Below are positions 25,895 through 36,449 of a stretch of 64,000 nucleotides of DNA, piece by piece. Numbering within the stretch: the first letter of the stretch is position 1; each line of letters opens with the position of its first letter. Source of the stretch: Darksidea phi (lineage: Eukaryota; Ascomycota; Dothideomycetes; Pleosporales; Lentitheciaceae). Location: positions 149,151-213,150 of the forward strand of contig JASJFT010000066.1 in assembly GCA_030770425.1 (NCBI GenBank), given 5' to 3'. The position numbers and the translations under genes were made by a program. The notes beneath the pieces are model-generated. The model did not search any database. It was not told where the DNA came from and saw only the letters and a program-made list of their open reading frames with translations.

Positions 25895-26540
25895 AGGAGT
25901 TTTGGGGTTAGCATTCCTGTTGTATAGCTTGAGGTGTGCATTGTAGGCGTTTTTCTCCCCACTGGGAGATTATATATGTAGCATATTGCATTTTGTGGCG
26001 GATATCGATAATCAAATAATTGGTATGATGTATGAAAACCTTTGGTTTAGATTTGCACAGTGGGAGTCTCTTTTGTAAGGTCGGCACGAAACACAATAGG
26101 AGTTTGTACACAGTAGAGGGGCTATACCCACACTTTATCAACGATAATAGAGCTGTGGAGCTGTACACAGAACGACGAGGGGATGTTTCGAACATTGAGG
26201 CGACAAGCAATGACATGTGCTGCCGAGCCGCAGAGGATGTATGAGGATATATGCTATCTGTCTCGGGTATGTACCCTTTGGATGGATTTGTTCGAGAAAG
26301 TGAGGAAGTAAATACGAACCTCGCTACTAACTATTCTAACGCCGCCGAAAGTATTAATTGGCCAAATTGATATATTAACAAAGAATCTCTATTACCTTCA
26401 ATGAGTTCTGCAACGCCCCTATATGTGCGCCAGTCCGCCTAGAAGAACATCCACTACTACCTCAGCAAAAGCCTTCCACCACCAAAATCGAACGAATGAA
26501 AGCCGTCAATTTTCTTTCCTTCCTACACGCGCATCATTCC
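25895..26540. other. Intergenic, contains a dispersed repeat copy
   Basis: 3' flanks of the convergent GH47 gene and the GH16-like/acyltransferase gene. Apart from the repeat copy at 26051-26133 I see no gene. Confidence 0.45.
26051..26133 (+). repeat. Dispersed repeat, copy 1
   Basis: An 83-nt stretch containing GGAGTCTCTTT, GCACGAAACACA and TAGGAGTTTGTACACAGTAG recurs in the same orientation at 63918-63999 with about ten differences including a one-base indel. The run GTAGAGG-GCTATACCCACAC is nearly identical in both. It could be part of a transposon end or a decayed element; no transposase is nearby. Confidence 0.75.
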
Positions 26541-29500
26541 TTAATCATCGAACTGACTGACCTGCTTGACTGTCTGGTTTCCACCCACTTTCTGCTTCTC
26601 GCTCAACGACGACTTTCCAGACCCACCCGCCATAGCCGTCTCGACATCACCGTTGTTCTCTCTCTCCAAGAACAGATTCTCGGGAAACGGAAACAAGGTT
26701 CTCCTTCTAGGCGGTGACTTCTCAGTCGCAGACACCCACACAAGCGCCGTAATATCCTTGCCGAGCGCTTCGATGATAGGCGTGATAATCGGGAGGATAG
26801 CGAAGAGAACAGCATACGATGTTATTCCCACGATGGTAACGTTGATGCCGAATCCGAATCCGCGCTCGGCAATGAACACCATGAGCCACGAGCCCCAGCT
26901 CCAGAAGACGACGCCATGCATGAGGTAGATGGTGAAGACGTGCGGGAATAGGAAAAGCAAGAAGGGCAGCGAAAGGACCCATTGGACAGCGGGGGAAAGT
27001 TCGACTATGGCTTGCATGCCACCCGCGAAAAGCAACCCATTAAGGCGTGGGACAAAGTACTCCGGGTAGCCCGCACTAGGCGTGTTCCATATGGGTTCGC
27101 CCGTCCCTGGATCGGGGTGAACGTTATGCTCGTAAGTCGCGAAATTGAAGTCAACCCAATTGGGGATGAGGTTTGCGGAGAAACCCGCAGCGACACAGAG
27201 CCAGCAGAAGGTTATGAGCGGGAAATATACAGCTGGTCGTTCGTGCACCCACTTTTTGTAGTGGAAGGTGATGTCCAAATCCGCGAGTAGGAGGCCGAAC
27301 CACAGGTATGTGCCCCACGATAGCGCATACCAGTGGGAAACGAGACAGAAGACGTAGTAGCACATACGTTTCCAGGGCGTCTTGATCTCGTACACTACAA
27401 TGGCGCCACAGAGAACAAGCCACGAGCCTTGCAGCTGGACTGCAATGGTCCAGAGAACGCCGGTGCAGTAGTTGTATGTGATTTGCGGGACAGCGTTTGG
27501 GATGAGGTAGATTAGTTCAAGCACCTCGGAGACGTAGTGGCCGAAAGTACGGTAACGAGTGACGTACGGCCAGGTGGACCAAGTGATAGAAGGCAGATAG
27601 CGAAGGTAATTCGTGGCGCCAACGTCGACGAGGAAATATTGCAGTAGAGCGACCGATGCTACGGGAATCATCAGACGAGGTGTTCGGCGCACAGCAGCTT
27701 TGGCAATATCCTTCATGTTGCCCTTCTTTAGGTAACCCGCCACCAAGAAGCGAACGGAAGTAGTGAAGAACACACCCAGCCACATCTGGTTCAGAATAAA
27801 AGGCGCAATGTACTTCTGAGCCCAGCGCTCCGAGTTATAGTGTATGGGTGCTCCTGGAATGATCATGCCAGGTACGAAGGTAAGTCCGAAGTGCATTACG
27901 GTGACGAGAATGGAACACAGGGCGACTAAGCCGGCCAAGTAGTCGACTCTGTTTCGTGGCGCGGGCGGCTGAGCCCTCATTCGGGGCGCGGGGAGAGCTG
28001 ACTCGGTTACTGTCGACATCGGAATCTTATCGCCAGGGCCTGGAGTAGGTAACACCGCAATGGTCCTCTCGGATTGCGTTCGAGACTCTCCCTTACCATC
28101 TTTGGCGGAACCGAACTGGCTCCTCAGAGCGGGGTGAGACTGTTCTTTAGCCAAATCAAAGTGGCTTGCTTGAGGAGAAAGAACTTTAGGAGTCGTGCCC
28201 TGGCTCTCGAAGAGGAACGAACCCGAACGAGATGGGCCGCCATGAGTGGAGCCTCCCCAAAGTGATATGTCCGAACTTGGGTTCGCCTTCTCGATGGTAA
28301 GATCGTCTTTGGATTCGTCTCTCTGACTTGAGGAGCCGTCACGATTGACGTTGGGTAACGAAACCACACTCTCTGAATGTATCTCGCAAGACCGACGTTC
28401 GAAAGGGTTTTGGTTCTGTGGATTGTCCAACGAGTCACTCCCCATTATCGACGGCGAAGCTGCTACGTGACCAGGGTCACTAACCTTTGGCTGCTTCCGC
28501 CATGGCGCGCGACGAATGAATGCGTGAATGAGAAGGCAGCTTGAAAAGGAGATGCAGATGACAGAGATCCAAAGTGCCGGCATCCTCTTGATACTTTTTT
28601 GATCTGACTGCTTCCACTGTATTGTTGTAACGTCGGTATAAGGTGTTGATCCGCGGAGCATGGGGTCGTCCATGGAGCAGGCTTCTGTGACAGGACATCT
28701 AGCGATGAAGTCCTCGCGGTTCTCTTCATTCATTGACGAGGAGTTGAAGAACATGCGAATCCAGCCAATGCTCGCTACAGAAGCCTGGTTCGGAGGACCT
28801 TCCATCAAGAACCGATTGCCCGTGGACCAATGCTTGAAGTAGAAAGGAGAGGGTACCGACGGCATTCCTTCGTTCTCTTTGTGAAGAACTGTTCTAGTTA
28901 GATTTCCGCCAATATAGAACTTGATAGCGTCCTCGTTCCAGTCGATTCGGTATTCAACGTAATCCCAAGGATTAACGGTACCGTTCTCCAATATGTCGCT
29001 CAAAGTTGTATAGTTGCGATTGGCTGCGGGGGAGTCAAGGATCGTGCTGAAGTTCGTGCCGAGATTGCGGGTGGTGAATTCGCCGCCCACGAATGTGCCA
29101 ACCCAGGCTTCCGAAGGGTCATTGGTATTCATGAGGCTGAGCTCGGTGATCTCCGTCTCGTTGTACTGCCACATCATCGACATGGCAGATCCGCGCAACT
29201 CGCGCCTGGGAGGTTTCATTAATGTGCGAAAAGATCCATGCTGGATGTCGCGGCGCGCAGTTCGGATGCCAGCCCCGTCGACGAGATGGTTGTCAGTTGC
29301 GGGCGAAACAACCATGTGTAAAGAGTCGGATTCGTTGAGTTGCACATTGGCCGGGTTGGCTCCCTGGCGGTAGATGGCATTCCAGTCCTTCTCGTACTTC
29401 TGCTCGTAGTCTTCCACGACAAAGTCGCTTGGAAGGCTACTCGTCTCATTGAAATAAACAACGATCGAGTCCGTGAAACGCTCATTGGTGTGCACATCGT

Positions 29501-29591
29501 AAAAGCCGCATGAGCATTGCTTATCGCCGCTACGAACGTCGGCAAAGGATTGGAACGGGAAAAGGAACAGAAGAACAAAAACGAGAGACAT
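26541..29591 (-). CDS. GH16-like secreted domain fused to membrane acyltransferase, 1016 aa
   Basis: A single exon. Residues 1-17 are a signal peptide. Residues about 25-300 form a concanavalin-like GH16-type domain with at least eight N-glycosylation sites. At the place of the GH16 catalytic signature (ExDxxE) the protein has TEITELSL (about 146-153), so the nucleophile/acid pair seems lost. A membrane span lies at about 339-360, then a Ser/Pro-rich cytosolic linker (370-545). Residues about 549-950 are a multi-span domain of the acyltransferase-3 type: DYLAGLVALCS, VRRTPRLMIPVAS, GVLWTIAVQLQGSW, LMHGVVFWSWGSW. The tail is cytosolic. It likely binds a glucan-like polymer outside and transfers acyl groups across the membrane (inference). 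It is divergent from the GT2 synthase gene. Confidence 0.85.
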   Translation of the reverse strand: MSLVFVLLFLFPFQSFADVRSGDKQCSCGFYDVHTNERFTDSIVVYFNETSSLPSDFVVEDYEQKYEKDWNAIYRQGANPANVQLNESDSLHMVVSPATDNHLVDGAGIRTARRDIQHGSFRTLMKPPRRELRGSAMSMMWQYNETEITELSLMNTNDPSEAWVGTFVGGEFTTRNLGTNFSTILDSPAANRNYTTLSDILENGTVNPWDYVEYRIDWNEDAIKFYIGGNLTRTVLHKENEGMPSVPSPFYFKHWSTGNRFLMEGPPNQASVASIGWIRMFFNSSSMNEENREDFIARCPVTEACSMDDPMLRGSTPYTDVTTIQWKQSDQKSIKRMPALWISVICISFSSCLLIHAFIRRAPWRKQPKVSDPGHVAASPSIMGSDSLDNPQNQNPFERRSCEIHSESVVSLPNVNRDGSSSQRDESKDDLTIEKANPSSDISLWGGSTHGGPSRSGSFLFESQGTTPKVLSPQASHFDLAKEQSHPALRSQFGSAKDGKGESRTQSERTIAVLPTPGPGDKIPMSTVTESALPAPRMRAQPPAPRNRVDYLAGLVALCSILVTVMHFGLTFVPGMIIPGAPIHYNSERWAQKYIAPFILNQMWLGVFFTTSVRFLVAGYLKKGNMKDIAKAAVRRTPRLMIPVASVALLQYFLVDVGATNYLRYLPSITWSTWPYVTRYRTFGHYVSEVLELIYLIPNAVPQITYNYCTGVLWTIAVQLQGSWLVLCGAIVVYEIKTPWKRMCYYVFCLVSHWYALSWGTYLWFGLLLADLDITFHYKKWVHERPAVYFPLITFCWLCVAAGFSANLIPNWVDFNFATYEHNVHPDPGTGEPIWNTPSAGYPEYFVPRLNGLLFAGGMQAIVELSPAVQWVLSLPFLLFLFPHVFTIYLMHGVVFWSWGSWLMVFIAERGFGFGINVTIVGITSYAVLFAILPIITPIIEALGKDITALVWVSATEKSPPRRRTLFPFPENLFLERENNGDVETAMAGGSGKSSLSEKQKVGGNQTVKQVSQFDD

Positions 29592-30679
29592 GATGCAAAA
29601 AGGGATGCTGAACGAGTGTGAACAATGCTAACGAGGGCGAGAAACACGAAACCCTCAGATGTCTGCTGTTTTTGCATGCAAATAGAGTCAAGGCGAAGGC
29701 ACTAGACAGTCGCGCTGAGAAATGACAAGCAGACTGCTATACGACAAGATCATCTCTACGGGCTTCAGAGGGGCCGTAGAACCCTGTTTATGCAGGCATG
29801 TAGGGAGCCGTTGATGCAATCGAACACGCTAGGATCCTAGCTAGTATGACGGCAGGTGCAAACGGAAGACCCGTACGTCCAGCCATGGTGCTTCTTGGCG
29901 ATCATCATAATGCTGATTTTACCCGAAACGAGCTGGTAGTGTGGATTGGCGTTTAAGCGTCCTCACCATGTGGTGTTGAGGCTTGGGTTGGCACTGGGGC
30001 TTGGAACACTTTCCAATAGCCGCACAGACCACATCCGGCTTCATTCACAACGCCATGCGACTGACGCTCATCCACCCAGCAACCCGTCCTTATCGTCACA
30101 CCACAGTGTGTGCAGCTTGCGCGCCCGATACGTGGGATGGCTGAGACATGCATTTTCACGATCAGACTCTGGACGGTAGCTTTTGTTCGAGGCCGACCCA
30201 ACATATCATTCCTGCGCGATGTCTGCATGCACTCTTGAGTGAGACGGTTGCTAGCGCCTGCTCCCGAATTAACCCCTGGTTATTATTTCTGTTTCGGGCC
30301 AAGAGGCTGGCAGGATACCCGAGAATAAATCGCCTTTTGAGCCTCCAGCTTCGGACTATGAAGATCATGATATCCCGAAGTCGTCCGTCAAATCATTGGG
30401 CGCAGCATGAAAGCTTAATGGCAATCCCCCTTCGGAATAAAACCTTGGCAAACAGTAGACGCCATTGTCTCACCGACGGATACCCTCGCCACGCCTATCT
30501 ACACCCTTTTGTCTACCTTTTCTTTTACGCGTCTTGAGGTTGCACGAGGTGCTCCACCATTCTTCTTCTCTCGTCCTTCCTTCGAATTTACGACAACAGT
30601 TGTCACTCGTTTTAACTGAAGTCATTCTCCTTCTTCCCCCTTGCAGACATTTCGTCTCTACGCTGTTCCGTCTCCTACA
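29592..30679. other. Shared divergent promoter region of the glycan genes
   Basis: These 1088 nt lie between the ATGs of the fusion acyltransferase and the GT2 synthase. No gene is seen. The part before 30680 is pyrimidine-rich, as in many fungal leaders. Co-regulation of the two genes from here is an inference from the head-to-head layout. Confidence 0.5.
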
Positions 30680-32253
30680 ATGACCGAGTCCAAAACCCCC
30701 GCTATCGAGATTGAGGAGGCGCCTTTTTGCGCTCCGAATGAAAAGTCAATTACAAGAAAGAATTGGATCCCAGGGAACACCTGTGAAAAGATGTCAACGT
30801 TCATCTCCGACTGGACACCCTTTGGGCTTGTGGTATCCTATTTCATCTTCTCGACATGCCTCTACACATACTGTAGCGAGGACTTGATCGCCATTTTTTG
30901 GTTCATCTTCATGTCCACCAACTTCTACATCGCCGGAGCCACCGTCTTAGAAGCCTTTATGAGCATCACGCCTTGCCGCGAGGCGAGGAAAATCATCACA
31001 CAGGCCGAGGAGAAAGGATGGCTCTTTCCGACACCGCACGACAAGCTGCTAGTTCTCGACCTCCTCATTGTCGCATATTTGCCAAACGAACAAGACATTA
31101 TCATGGACCGGGCTCTCTATGCCTTGGAGCAGATCGATTATCCGACCGATAAGATCCGCATCAATATTCTTTACAACACACCGCGGTCAATCGAGCCGCT
31201 GGAGACTGAATTGCATCAACTTCCTCTCAAGTATCCCCACGCTAGAGTCATCAAGGTTCCCAACTCGACGTCCAAAGCCGACAACCTAAACTACTTTTTT
31301 ACATTGGACACGGGCTCGGACCTTATTGCGATTTACGACTGCGATCACTATCCCCATCCAAATGGACCTCGTTGGGCCGTGGAGCGTTTCACAGCTGATC
31401 GGGACATTGACATCGTGCAGGGCCGCTGCATAGTCTTCAATGCAGAGGAGAACTTATTGACTAGCTTGATTGCCGTCGAGTTCGACAAGATCTATGCCGT
31501 GTCTCATCCTGGTCGCGCAACTATGTGGGGTTTCGGTCTATTTTGTGGCTCCAACGGTTACTGGAGGACTTCACTTCTCCGAGAGCTTAAGATGGATGGC
31601 GAGATGCTTACCGAGGACATTGACTCAGCTCTCCGCGCATTTTCTCGTGGCTCGAAGACTGTCCACGACTTGAATGTCACCTCCTACGAATTGGCTCCGA
31701 CAACGTTCCCCGCGTTCTGGAAGCAACGTTTGCGATGGGCGCAAGGGTGGGCTCAAGCAAGCGTAAAACACCTCAAAATGGTCTACAATAAACCTCGCGA
31801 TCCCTTACACCCGAATTACAACCGCGACTTCACCGCCCGCTTCGGCGTCCTCTCACTTCTCCTCATCCGCGAAATTTCCTACTACCTGGTCACACAGTAC
31901 ACGTGTTTGGTACTCAGTTTTGTCTTCACCAAATTCCCGACCTCGGGTGAGGCCCTCTGGAAATTCGTCTACTTTCAATATCCGGTGTCACAATGGCTAT
32001 TTCTGATCAGGTTTGTGTGGCCCCGTCGCGTTTCAGCACTGAGCTAACGAGGTTGTGTAACAGCATTATCTGTCTGTTTGCGACACTATGGATTACGAAT
32101 CGGGTCAAATCGGAGTTTGTTTCGCGAAAGATGATCATTATCTTTTCGATTCTGTATCCGTTCTACCTCGTTTTGATGGCCACTATGGGACTGTATGGGC
32201 ATGCGAGGCAGATTGTCAAGTACAGCTCCTGGAACCCGACTGCACGGAAGTGA
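30680..32253 (+). CDS. Processive family-2 glycosyltransferase (polysaccharide synthase), 506 aa
   Basis: Exons 30680-32010 and 32064-32253; the 53-nt intron (GTTTGT to GTAACAG, branch GCTAACG) joins WLFLIS to IICLFATLW. There are two N-terminal membrane spans (about 47-66 and 68-95), then a cytosolic GT-A domain with every motif of processive beta-glycan synthases: KADN (199), DCD (220), TEDID (311) and QRLRW (349). C-terminal membrane spans follow. Relatives include cellulose, chitin, hyaluronan and curdlan synthases and the fungal GT2 proteins linked to hyphal growth on surfaces. The sugar cannot be told from sequence alone. At 506 aa it is much shorter than fungal chitin synthases. Its flanking membrane acyltransferase genes suggest that the polymer is acylated. 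Confidence 0.92.
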
Positions 32254-33632
32254 TCGACGTCTGTCCTTCGAAGTTTGCTCACCCCTCTTCATGTAAATTT
32301 CCAATTCCGGCGTTTTAACTTTGTCTTCTTTTCTTCTGAGACTCCTAAGGCGAAGATGCCGACATATCGGCGAACAGCACGGTTGTTGATAAGCTTATAC
32401 GAATAAACTTTAATTCCATGGCTGCCAAGACATTGTGTATCATCATCGGATTCTGGATTTCCCATCTAGCCAATGTAGAGCATGACATCTGTAATGCCTG
32501 CAAATTTCCTCCCGCTATTGAGCGTCGCCAAAGTTTCTGCGCGCATGCGTTGTCTGCTCTGTACGGCTAGGGTGCAAGAAATCCATGGGCACAGCCGTAT
32601 TCCCGGGATGATTTTCTGCGCACGTACGTCAATATTGCCGATCCATGGTGATCATCACCCTGAGTGCACATCCGCGATAAAGGTAAGTACTGTCATCGGT
32701 CCGCCTGAATATAGAAGCCGATCATATTGCTTAAAACGATCGTCCGGAAGGGTGATCGACATGAGATAAAAATGCACGATGCACAGGGGTGGACATCCGT
32801 ACCTGAAACTCTGACTCGAAAGGGCGTGGGGGGCATTTAAACTGTCTCACTTTCGCTTCAGCGAGCTTCCCATTCGCTGATGACAGACGCTTAAATTCTC
32901 TAGCGGAACGGAAGGGAATGCGCGTTAGCGTGCCCGTGTGCGGCTGGACGCGCCCCTGAGTATCGCAGTAGCGGACCGTGCAGTAGCTTTCTCGGAAACA
33001 TTATGTAGCACGTCGCGCGTACGGTGGAGACTGCCAAAGTCTTCGTGACGGTTTGAGTAGAAGCTCTAGCCAACTATAGGTATACATTGTTGGCAACCTT
33101 GCTCGAATCGGACCGGCTTGGAATATTAGATTTTCAAACAGTCCGTACTTTCCTATCTTCACCCCTGCCTCGGAGTAGAAGCCGAAGCGCGAGTCGGGAA
33201 CCCTTCGGGAACACCTGGGACGCTCCGTTCCACGCAGATAACGGAACAGCGAATAGCTCATTGGTTGTCACCTTTCCGGAACTGTTGAAGCTTACATGAA
33301 CGAAAACAGTGCAGGTGCCGCGTGGCGCTAGTGAATGCACGATTCGCTTGGCGCGATATCAATGTGCAGATGTTATGCTTGCGTGCACCGAAACTAAACG
33401 CTTGGAAATGAAAATCCGGCGAGTACAGTATAGGGGAGCAGGGGCAGTGGTATTGGAAGGGGTGCTGATCTCGGGACCCCAACGGAGGAGCGATGCTGTG
33501 CAACTGTGAGCAACATGAACGCACGTGTTTGCGATGAGTGAGTACCCACAGGTCTTTAGTTAATTCTTTTCTATGTCTTCTAGGTGTGCCTGATTTCCCT
33601 CACGTTTGTCCAGCCAGGTCAACCTCAGCATC
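32254..33632. other. Intergenic between synthase and acyltransferase genes
   Basis: About 1.4 kb with only short frames on both strands. I see no gene and no repeat; it includes the promoter of the acyltransferase gene. Confidence 0.45.
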
Positions 33633-35009
33633 ATGAAGTCTACACTTCAGTCCATTCGTTTGAACTCCCTCTCCTCATCATCTAAACCCTCAACCCCAGT
33701 CTCTCCTTCTGTAGCCTCGCAAGACTACCTCATTGGCCTTCGTGGTATCCTTACTATTCAATCGTTTCTCTTCGTCTTTTTTCAAACCTTTCTGCCTGCC
33801 GCAGTGGTAGACTCCAAAAACACCGATGGACCACTCTACCAAATCATTCTCAGAAAATCGCTCTCTGTTCTCTTTTGGAACGAGAGTCTCGTCTACTCTT
33901 TTATAATACTCCTCTCCGCTCGCACGATCTGCCTCCCCTTCCTAATAAATACGTCGCGCACCGTCTGCTCATCAGCCATTTTCCGCCGTGGTATCCGTCT
34001 CTTCTTGCCAACGTTCGTCATATTCTCGCTCGCGGCAGCGGCGTTCAGTACCACCTCCACGCGATACATATCCGACTTTCTCGATCTCACTGGAAATGTC
34101 TCAACGACAGCACCTATCCGCTTCCGCAACTTCCTCGTCTACTTCAACTCCCTCTTCGACATCTTCTGGCTGAACAAAAAATTTGGTTCGCAAGCTGCCA
34201 ACCAGGCTTTCCCTTCGGGCACTGTTTGGGTTATCTCGGTGCTGTTCCAGCAGAGCTACACGGTCTACATGACCATGGTCATCGTGCCGTACACGCGCAC
34301 GTCGTGGCGTGTAAAAGCAATGCTTGCCATCATCCTCTCAGCGTTTTGGGTGCAGAGCTGGGCATGGTACAGCATTACCGGTCTCCTGTTGGCGGACGCG
34401 ATTCGCAACATGAACTTCCAGGACAAATCGAAATCAGGGTTACCCTTCTGGAAGTTTCGGATTCCGATGTGGCCCTTTTATTCTCTCCTTATCGTCGCTG
34501 GCGTGTTGGTCCAGTACTTGTTCGTCGCTTGGAAACCGGAGTACAGGAACAACGAACTACAAGGACATACGGGGCTGTATACCGGCGGCTCATTGAACGA
34601 GCGAGTTGATGAAGACCAGCCGCACGCAAGGATTGATAACTACCTCATCATTTTGGGCGTCATGCTGTCAGTCGAGACCTATGATGTCTTGCAGAGAGTG
34701 TTGAGGAGTAGGGTATTGGTGGAGATGGGGAAGAGGAGCTTCAGTAAGTCTAACGCCTATTCTCTGCCCATTCATAAGCTAACGGTCCCGAAAGGTATCT
34801 TCCTCGTCCAACCGTTGTTGATCTATACCGCGGGTATCAAGCTGTACATGCACATGCATGCCTCCGGTACCAACCATGAGCTAGCTACGTTTGCTTGCTT
34901 CGTCGTTTGCGCACCCCTAGTCGCACTCACATCGGAGGTATTTTACCGCGCTGTCGACATACCCAGTATCGCGATTGCAAAGGAGGCATGGGCTTGGTTG
35001 CGAGAGTAG
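33633..35009 (+). CDS. Multi-span acyltransferase-3-like membrane protein, 441 aa
   Basis: Exons 33633-34743 and 34795-35009; the 51-nt intron (GTAAGT, branch GCTAAC, acceptor GAAAG) is a multiple of three without a stop, so retention would add 17 residues. The ATG at 33633 is the first in frame. The protein begins with a Ser/Thr-rich cytosolic stretch and then about ten hydrophobic spans. DYLIGLRGILT (31), FRRGIRLFLPTF (117) and GTVWVISVLFQQ (196) mirror the same-order motifs of the fusion acyltransferase at 26541-29591, so the two membrane domains are related. The family moves acyl groups across membranes onto sugars. The extramembrane GH16-like part is absent here. Same orientation as the GT2 gene, 1.4 kb downstream. 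Confidence 0.82.
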   Translation: MKSTLQSIRLNSLSSSSKPSTPVSPSVASQDYLIGLRGILTIQSFLFVFFQTFLPAAVVDSKNTDGPLYQIILRKSLSVLFWNESLVYSFIILLSARTICLPFLINTSRTVCSSAIFRRGIRLFLPTFVIFSLAAAAFSTTSTRYISDFLDLTGNVSTTAPIRFRNFLVYFNSLFDIFWLNKKFGSQAANQAFPSGTVWVISVLFQQSYTVYMTMVIVPYTRTSWRVKAMLAIILSAFWVQSWAWYSITGLLLADAIRNMNFQDKSKSGLPFWKFRIPMWPFYSLLIVAGVLVQYLFVAWKPEYRNNELQGHTGLYTGGSLNERVDEDQPHARIDNYLIILGVMLSVETYDVLQRVLRSRVLVEMGKRSFSKSNAYSLPIHKLTVPKGIFLVQPLLIYTAGIKLYMHMHASGTNHELATFACFVVCAPLVALTSEVFYRAVDIPSIAIAKEAWAWLRE

Positions 35010-35657
35010 GAGTGGATAATGTACGAAGACACGCTGTAGGCTTCCGGGAGGCTTTGCATGTCCTGCGTTCTCAGTATTTTACTTAATATAGATATAAGGA
35101 TTTAATGGAAACCACTCGTTAATGTCTCTTTCAACTACAATAAACCACTTTGGGGCTGGTTCAACGCCATCGACCTCGTGCTAGCTAGTGATGTGGGCGC
35201 CGCAATCGATTCTGCCCTCAAGTGGTTGAGTGAAACTACGCGAAGCCTGAGTAACCTCAGTGTTATTTTGACTTGCAAACTTGCAGTCTGGCATGTGTTA
35301 TACGAGCTGAGGTGTATCAGCCTTGACTTTGCAAAGAAAGCGGAGCCGTCTTAAACCTTGTCGCGGTTTGCAACACAGCGCAGCGTCCGCTTCTCAACAT
35401 TATGCACCGACGCCCCCTTCGACCAGCTTTGCAGAGTCCATTCGACTACCCCGAGTTTTTAATCCAAGTGTAACCTGGCTCACCCCAGTGACTTAGTACT
35501 CTCCATTCAGAACGCGCAATATGAGCGGAGGTGTATCTGGCGTAACACTACGACGCGTAGGGAAGAAAATAAACATAGGCATAAGAATAGACATCTATAT
35601 ACAGTAGTATTCATTGTAAGTCTCTTGGGCACCGCGATTGACCACGTCGCCAACACC
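35010..35657. other. Intergenic, no gene recognised
   Basis: 3' flank of the acyltransferase gene and upstream region of a pseudogene. Nothing else is supported. Confidence 0.4.
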
Positions 35658-36300
35658 ATGCTAGATGACAATCTGAAAGCCACCGCCTTCCGTAACCTTC
35701 GGGCCAGCCTTAAAGACGACGACAATCCCCTTGTTCTATTCACCGAACTTGAGCGCCAGGGATTCTTACCCAGCGCCTGCGATTTCGACCACAACGACGG
35801 CCGCATCCGAACTCTCTTCGCCACCTACGGTGCCTTTTGGCATCTTATATGGAGCTGTGAGAGTCCTACTGAATACGAAAAGTTCATGCGTACTTTATCG
35901 TAGGATCGAGACTGGGTCAAGTGGGTGTGGAATGATCTCATGAAGACGAAGCACGATGTTCCGATCAGGATTGCATCACGCTGGAAGGCTTTAGAAGACA
36001 TCAGTCTCAGAAGGCAAGGTCGCGGTCGAGGATGTGTATGGAAGCAGCGTTGCCGAACAATCGATACGGCGCCTCACATTCGTTGTCTTACCGCTAGATC
36101 ACCTGGTCATGCTGGAGCAGGAGAAGCTGAAATCGAAGGAAGAGCATGATGCTGTATACAACAAGGAGTGGAAAGACGCGTTTGGGAAGATATTGAAGCA
36201 AAGCCGTGTACAGGGATGGAAAAGTGGACGTTTGGTTCAGTTAGCTATCGCCCCGTTGTACTATGTAGATGATGCGTGCTACTTTGTAATACATAGGTAA
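35658..36300 (+). pseudogene. Broken gene of unknown family (nonsense codon and frameshift)
   Basis: From the ATG at 35658 the frame reads protein-like sequence (PLVLFTELERQGFLPSACDF, ATYGAFWHLIWSCESP) to a TAG at 35901-35903. The same frame then continues with sense (DRDWVKWVWNDLMKTKHDV). Near 36000 the sense shifts by one base to a frame with VAVEDVYGSS, VVLPLDHLVMLEQEKLKSKE and WKDAFGKILKQSRVQGWKSG, ending at 36300. No splice pair that I tried removes the TAG in phase. The family is unknown. A recent loss of function, or two sequence errors, would explain it. Confidence 0.5.
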
Positions 36301-36449
36301 TCCTTTTCATACCTTATTTAATGTCATTTCCCCTCAGAGCCATCCTCGTTCGTACCCGTGTATCGCATACTAGCGAATGACGTACCTGTTGATCCCATCA
36401 CGCATGGATAAAAGTTCCTTCCCTATCTCCACAGCCATCAGACATGGGA

